From Rhizomys pruinosus (Eukaryota; Chordata; Mammalia; Rodentia; Spalacidae), in the NCBI GenBank assembly GCA_009823505.1, contig VZQC01011955.1, positions 1,673,722 to 1,737,721 on the forward strand: a stretch of 64,000 bases of DNA. The letters run 5' to 3'. The notes under the pieces were generated by a model. That model saw nothing but the letters and a program-made list of their open reading frames with translations, made no database searches and was not told the DNA's origin. A program made the translations under genes and the position numbers. Below, piece after piece: positions 61,691-64,000 of this stretch. How positions within the stretch are numbered: position 1 is the first letter of the stretch; each line of letters begins with the position of its first letter.

Positions 61691-61929
61691 TTCTTTTCCA
61701 GAAGATGGCTACACATAAGAATATAGTCACCCTCAAAGAGTTGGCCATCCTGTAGGTCTCAAAGTTCAGTCCTCTACATTTATTACAGTAGGGAATTATT
61801 TGTGGTATCTGTCCAGAGTCCTGACATTCTTGTGAATGCTTTTTACTTTTCTCTGTGCTGTTCTTAGAACACTTAGCAATAGAGCATTTAAAATGCCGTG
61901 TAAGGTCAGCAAGCAGCACTTGTTTTGTT

Positions 61930-62383
61930 TTGACATCTTAGGAGGCTACAGTGATTGTCGCTGCTAGAGCTTCAGCATGCCACTCAAGGACAGGAAGAAG
62001 AAAGGCATGGGGAAGTCAGCCAAGAAAGACAAAGAGCCAGTAAACAAGTCTAGGGGCAAGGCCAAAAAGAACTGGTCCAAAGGCAAAGTTCCAGACAAGC
62101 TCAACAACATAGTCTCATTAGAAAAGGCAGTTGAAAAACTCTGTGGGGAAGTTCCCAACTATAAACTATGAAGCTGTGGTCTCTGAGAGACTGAAGAATT
62201 GCAGTTCCCAGGCCAGGGCAGCCCTTTAGGAGCTCCTTAGTAAAGGACTTACCAAACTGGTTTCAAAGCATAGAGTCCAGTAATTTGTACCAAAAGTAGA
62301 GGGTGAGGGATGCCCTAGTTGCTGACAAAGATGCATGCACAGGTTCAGCCAACTGAACATTTGGAAAAATGAAACTTTATTTA
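61930..62383 (+). pseudogene. RPS25-type processed pseudogene
   Basis: Intronless copy of the RPS25 (40S ribosomal protein eS25) mRNA. 5'UTR-like GACATCTTAGGAGGCTACAG leads to ATG at 61977. The reading [20 protein letters not shown], then [14 protein letters not shown] and EVPNYKL, is the N-terminal half of the protein with several substitutions and losses. TGA at 62169-62171 ends it where ITPAVVSERLK should follow; those later codons are still readable in another frame (GCTGTGGTCTCTGAGAGACT). The copy ends near GAACATTTGGAAAAATGAAA, the mRNA 3' end, where a B1 begins. The 64-codon frame is not expected to be functional. Confidence 0.92.
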
Positions 62384-62403
62384 ATTGTTTTAAATGTTGT
62401 TAG

Positions 62404-62487
62404 GCTGACCTTTAATCTCAGCCCTCAAGAGGCAGAGGCAGGTGGATCTCTGTGAGTTCCAGGCTAGGCTGATCTACATAAAAGGCT
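62404..62487 (+). repeat. B1 SINE, headless, interrupted by B2
   Basis: GACCTTTAATCTCAGCCCTC start; ends where the B2 target duplicate lies. Confidence 0.87.
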
Positions 62488-62496
62488 TAAAGGGTT

Positions 62497-62718
62497 GGGC
62501 TAGAGAAATGGCCTAGCAGTTAAGAGTGCCGACTGCTCTTGCAGAGGACCCGTGTTCAATCCCCAGCACCCACATGGCAGCTGAGAACTGTCTTTGACTC
62601 CAGTCCCAGGGGAATCCAACACCCTCTTCTGACCTCCAAGGCATTGCACAACACGGGTGCACAAACCTACATGCAGACAGTACATTCATACACATAAAAA
62701 ATAAAAAATTTTTAAAAA
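62497..62718 (+). repeat. B2 SINE with target duplication
   Basis: Shorter subfamily; AAAGGCTTAAAGGGTT (left) and AAAGGCATAAAGGGTT (right). Confidence 0.95.
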
Positions 62719-62967
62719 GGCATAAAGGGTTCTGGGCCAGTCAGAGGCACACAATAAAACTGTTTCCAAAAACAAAACCCAATTTTTTTTTTAGGAAAAG
62801 CAGTTTTGGGCTAGCTTGGCCATTAAAGGCTCAGGCTAACAACCAAAATCAATCAAGACAATGGTAGTTTATAAAGAAAGCATGAAGAAATATTAGGGTA
62901 TATTCACTTAAGCATTGTGAGAGTTTTTACTCTTTGTGCATGTGTGCCCTTAAAGCTTAAAGAGAGA

Positions 62968-63124
62968 TCTTTTTGTTTGTTTGGGGATGGTGGGTGGGTA
63001 GGTGGGTTTTCTGAGATAGGGTTTCCTTGTATTTCCAGGTGACCTGAAACTCTTATGTAGACCAAACTGGCCTTGAAATCACCTGCCTTGCCTCCTGAGT
63101 GTGGGGATTAAAGGTATGCACCCA
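62968..63124 (-). repeat. B1 SINE with target duplication
   Basis: GCTTAAAGAGAG repeats at about 62956 and 63125; a GGTGGGTGGGTAGGTGGG run is in the tail. Confidence 0.92.
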
Positions 63125-63160
63125 GCTTAAAGAGAGTTCTTAAAAATATTTCTCTTCTGA

Positions 63161-63297
63161 AGCCAGGCATGGTGGCGCACGCCTGTAATTCCAGCACTGG
63201 GAGGTAGAGGCAGGTGGATCTCCATGAGTTCAAGGCCAGACTGGTCAACATAGTGAGTTCCAGGCCAGCTGGGACTACAGGGAGACCCTGTCTCAAG
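63161..63297 (+). repeat. B1 SINE
   Basis: GCCAGGCATGGTGGCGCACG start; no A-tail (CTGTCTCAAG, then T-run). Confidence 0.92.
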
Positions 63298-63963
63298 TTT
63301 TTTTCTCCTCTGTATCCTTAGCATCCTCCTTTACTAAATTACTGAAGTTATTTAGTTTTTAGCTTCTTTCTCATTTTTGCTTTTTTCCTTTCACAAAGCT
63401 TGGCAAAAGTTAAAGGAATAAAGAACACAGGCTCATGGTACACATTTTCACACATACGTAGCATGAATCTCAGTGATTGCCTCCTTCATGTCAAAAGGGA
63501 GTAATGTTCTCAAGATAAAGAACCTTCTCATTTTCTTAGTAATATTTTCTTGGGCTTTATGGTCAGTGATATATTTTACTAAGCACTCTGGGAACAAACT
63601 CCTGGAAACTTCCATAGCTTGCTGATGTTTTGAATAGGGAATACATTTTACATGGAACAAAATTTTAAAAGCACATCTCAGCCTTTCCAGGATTGTCTCC
63701 CAGTCACTCAGTCTTTATAGGAGTAGCTACAGTTACATGATATTTCTCATAATTCCTTCCAGACAGACAATTCAAAGAATGTCTCTGGAGATAACTTTTT
63801 ACATACATTAAAAGAGAATTTTTATAAATACATATTGAGATGGATCTGTAGTAGTAATCATGTCTGTTGTATAGCTATTGCAAGAAAAACTTAAGAGGAA
63901 CAGAACCTTGGAAGATGCACTTCCATGTAACTGAATATATTACCCTTTAAGACTATATTTCTT
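63298..63963. other. Intronic sequence, nothing recognised
   Basis: A 70-codon minus-strand open frame (63448-63660) is free of SINE sequence but matches no family that I know; splice-like or promoter-like context was not evident. Confidence 0.5.
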
Positions 63964-64000
63964 ATGCTGGATGTGGTGACACATTCCTTTAATACCAGCA
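63964..64000 (+). repeat. B1 SINE, head only (window edge)
   Basis: GCTGGATGTGGTGACACATT start, cut by the window end. Confidence 0.85.

Larger units (their letters stand above)
38736..64000 (+). other. BTBD7: Probable start of the next BTBD7 intron
   Basis: No exon continuing the protein after LAQG (expected to begin CEDIIAES in the family) was found by eye on the + strand to the window end, so an intron of at least 25 kb is implied. Short exons inside unannotated stretches could still have been missed. Confidence 0.6.

Noticed and set aside
61977..62171. RPS25-like open frame as a functional gene
   Set aside because: Intronless, ends prematurely, and the remaining codons are in another frame.
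63448..63660. 70-codon minus-strand open frame without SINE sequence
   Set aside because: Reads smoothly but matches nothing I know and has no flanking evidence; left as unassigned sequence.
38736..64000. A further BTBD7 coding exon
   Set aside because: Searched by eye for sequence encoding the next segment of the protein; none found.
1..64000. CRISPR arrays, bacterial operons, tRNA or rRNA genes
   Set aside because: tRNA-like signals are B2, B3 or ID heads, periodic repeats are microsatellites, and the genome is mammalian.

Overview
The window is nuclear DNA from a rodent, almost certainly a muroid or close relative. Its interspersed repeats are dominated by B1 (7SL-derived) and B2 (tRNA-derived) SINEs, with smaller numbers of B3, B4 and ID-type copies and URR1-type DNA transposons. 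The B1 copies here end in a short form (GGGGCTACAGGGAGACC, then CTGTCTC). This differs from the house mouse, rat and cricetid B1 3' halves as I remember them, so I would look first outside those groups; a spalacid such as a blind mole-rat is a guess only. No bacterial, organellar or viral gene is visible, and I recognise no endogenous retrovirus.

The only functional gene I can support is part of BTBD7 on the + strand. Its first coding exon (with some 5'UTR and a 32-codon upstream ORF) is at 35485-35672. A second, 1080-base coding exon is at 37656-38735. Both splice junctions are phase 1, and together the exons encode residues 1-387 plus the first base of codon 388. Positions 1-35484 are probably the intron upstream of this exon, and 38736-64000 the start of the next intron. 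I found no CpG-rich promoter and no further coding exon, so the gene must continue outside the window.

Three processed ribosomal-protein pseudogenes lie in the introns: RPL10-type (5768-6118, +), RPL7A-type (about 31500-32205, -, split by a B1) and RPS25-type (about 61930-62383, +).

The rest is layered repeats. Old LINE-1 remnants lie at 13535, 25040-27480 (-), 27945-28590 (+) and 44100-45385 (+). Two copies of a LINE-1-like 3' end lie at 14587 and 57093 (-), the latter with a clear target-site duplication. URR1-type elements lie at 11825, 46793 and 56410. About 130 SINE copies, many nested with readable target duplications, cover much of the window. Most short open frames in the window are the open frames of antisense B2 or B1 copies, not genes.

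The most unusual structures are: a 113-bp, near-perfect inverted repeat fused to a 5'-truncated B2 (48563-48818); a pair of young B2 copies in inverted orientation 28 bp apart (16515-17040); a series of SINE insertions that reused one short target (38944-40060); a B2 with an apparent 3'-transduced tail (34863-35192); and a 28-bp perfect palindrome at the head of a B1 (2805-2832). In the repeat entries, '+' means the SINE A-tail is at the right, and coordinates were read by eye and may be off by a few bases.
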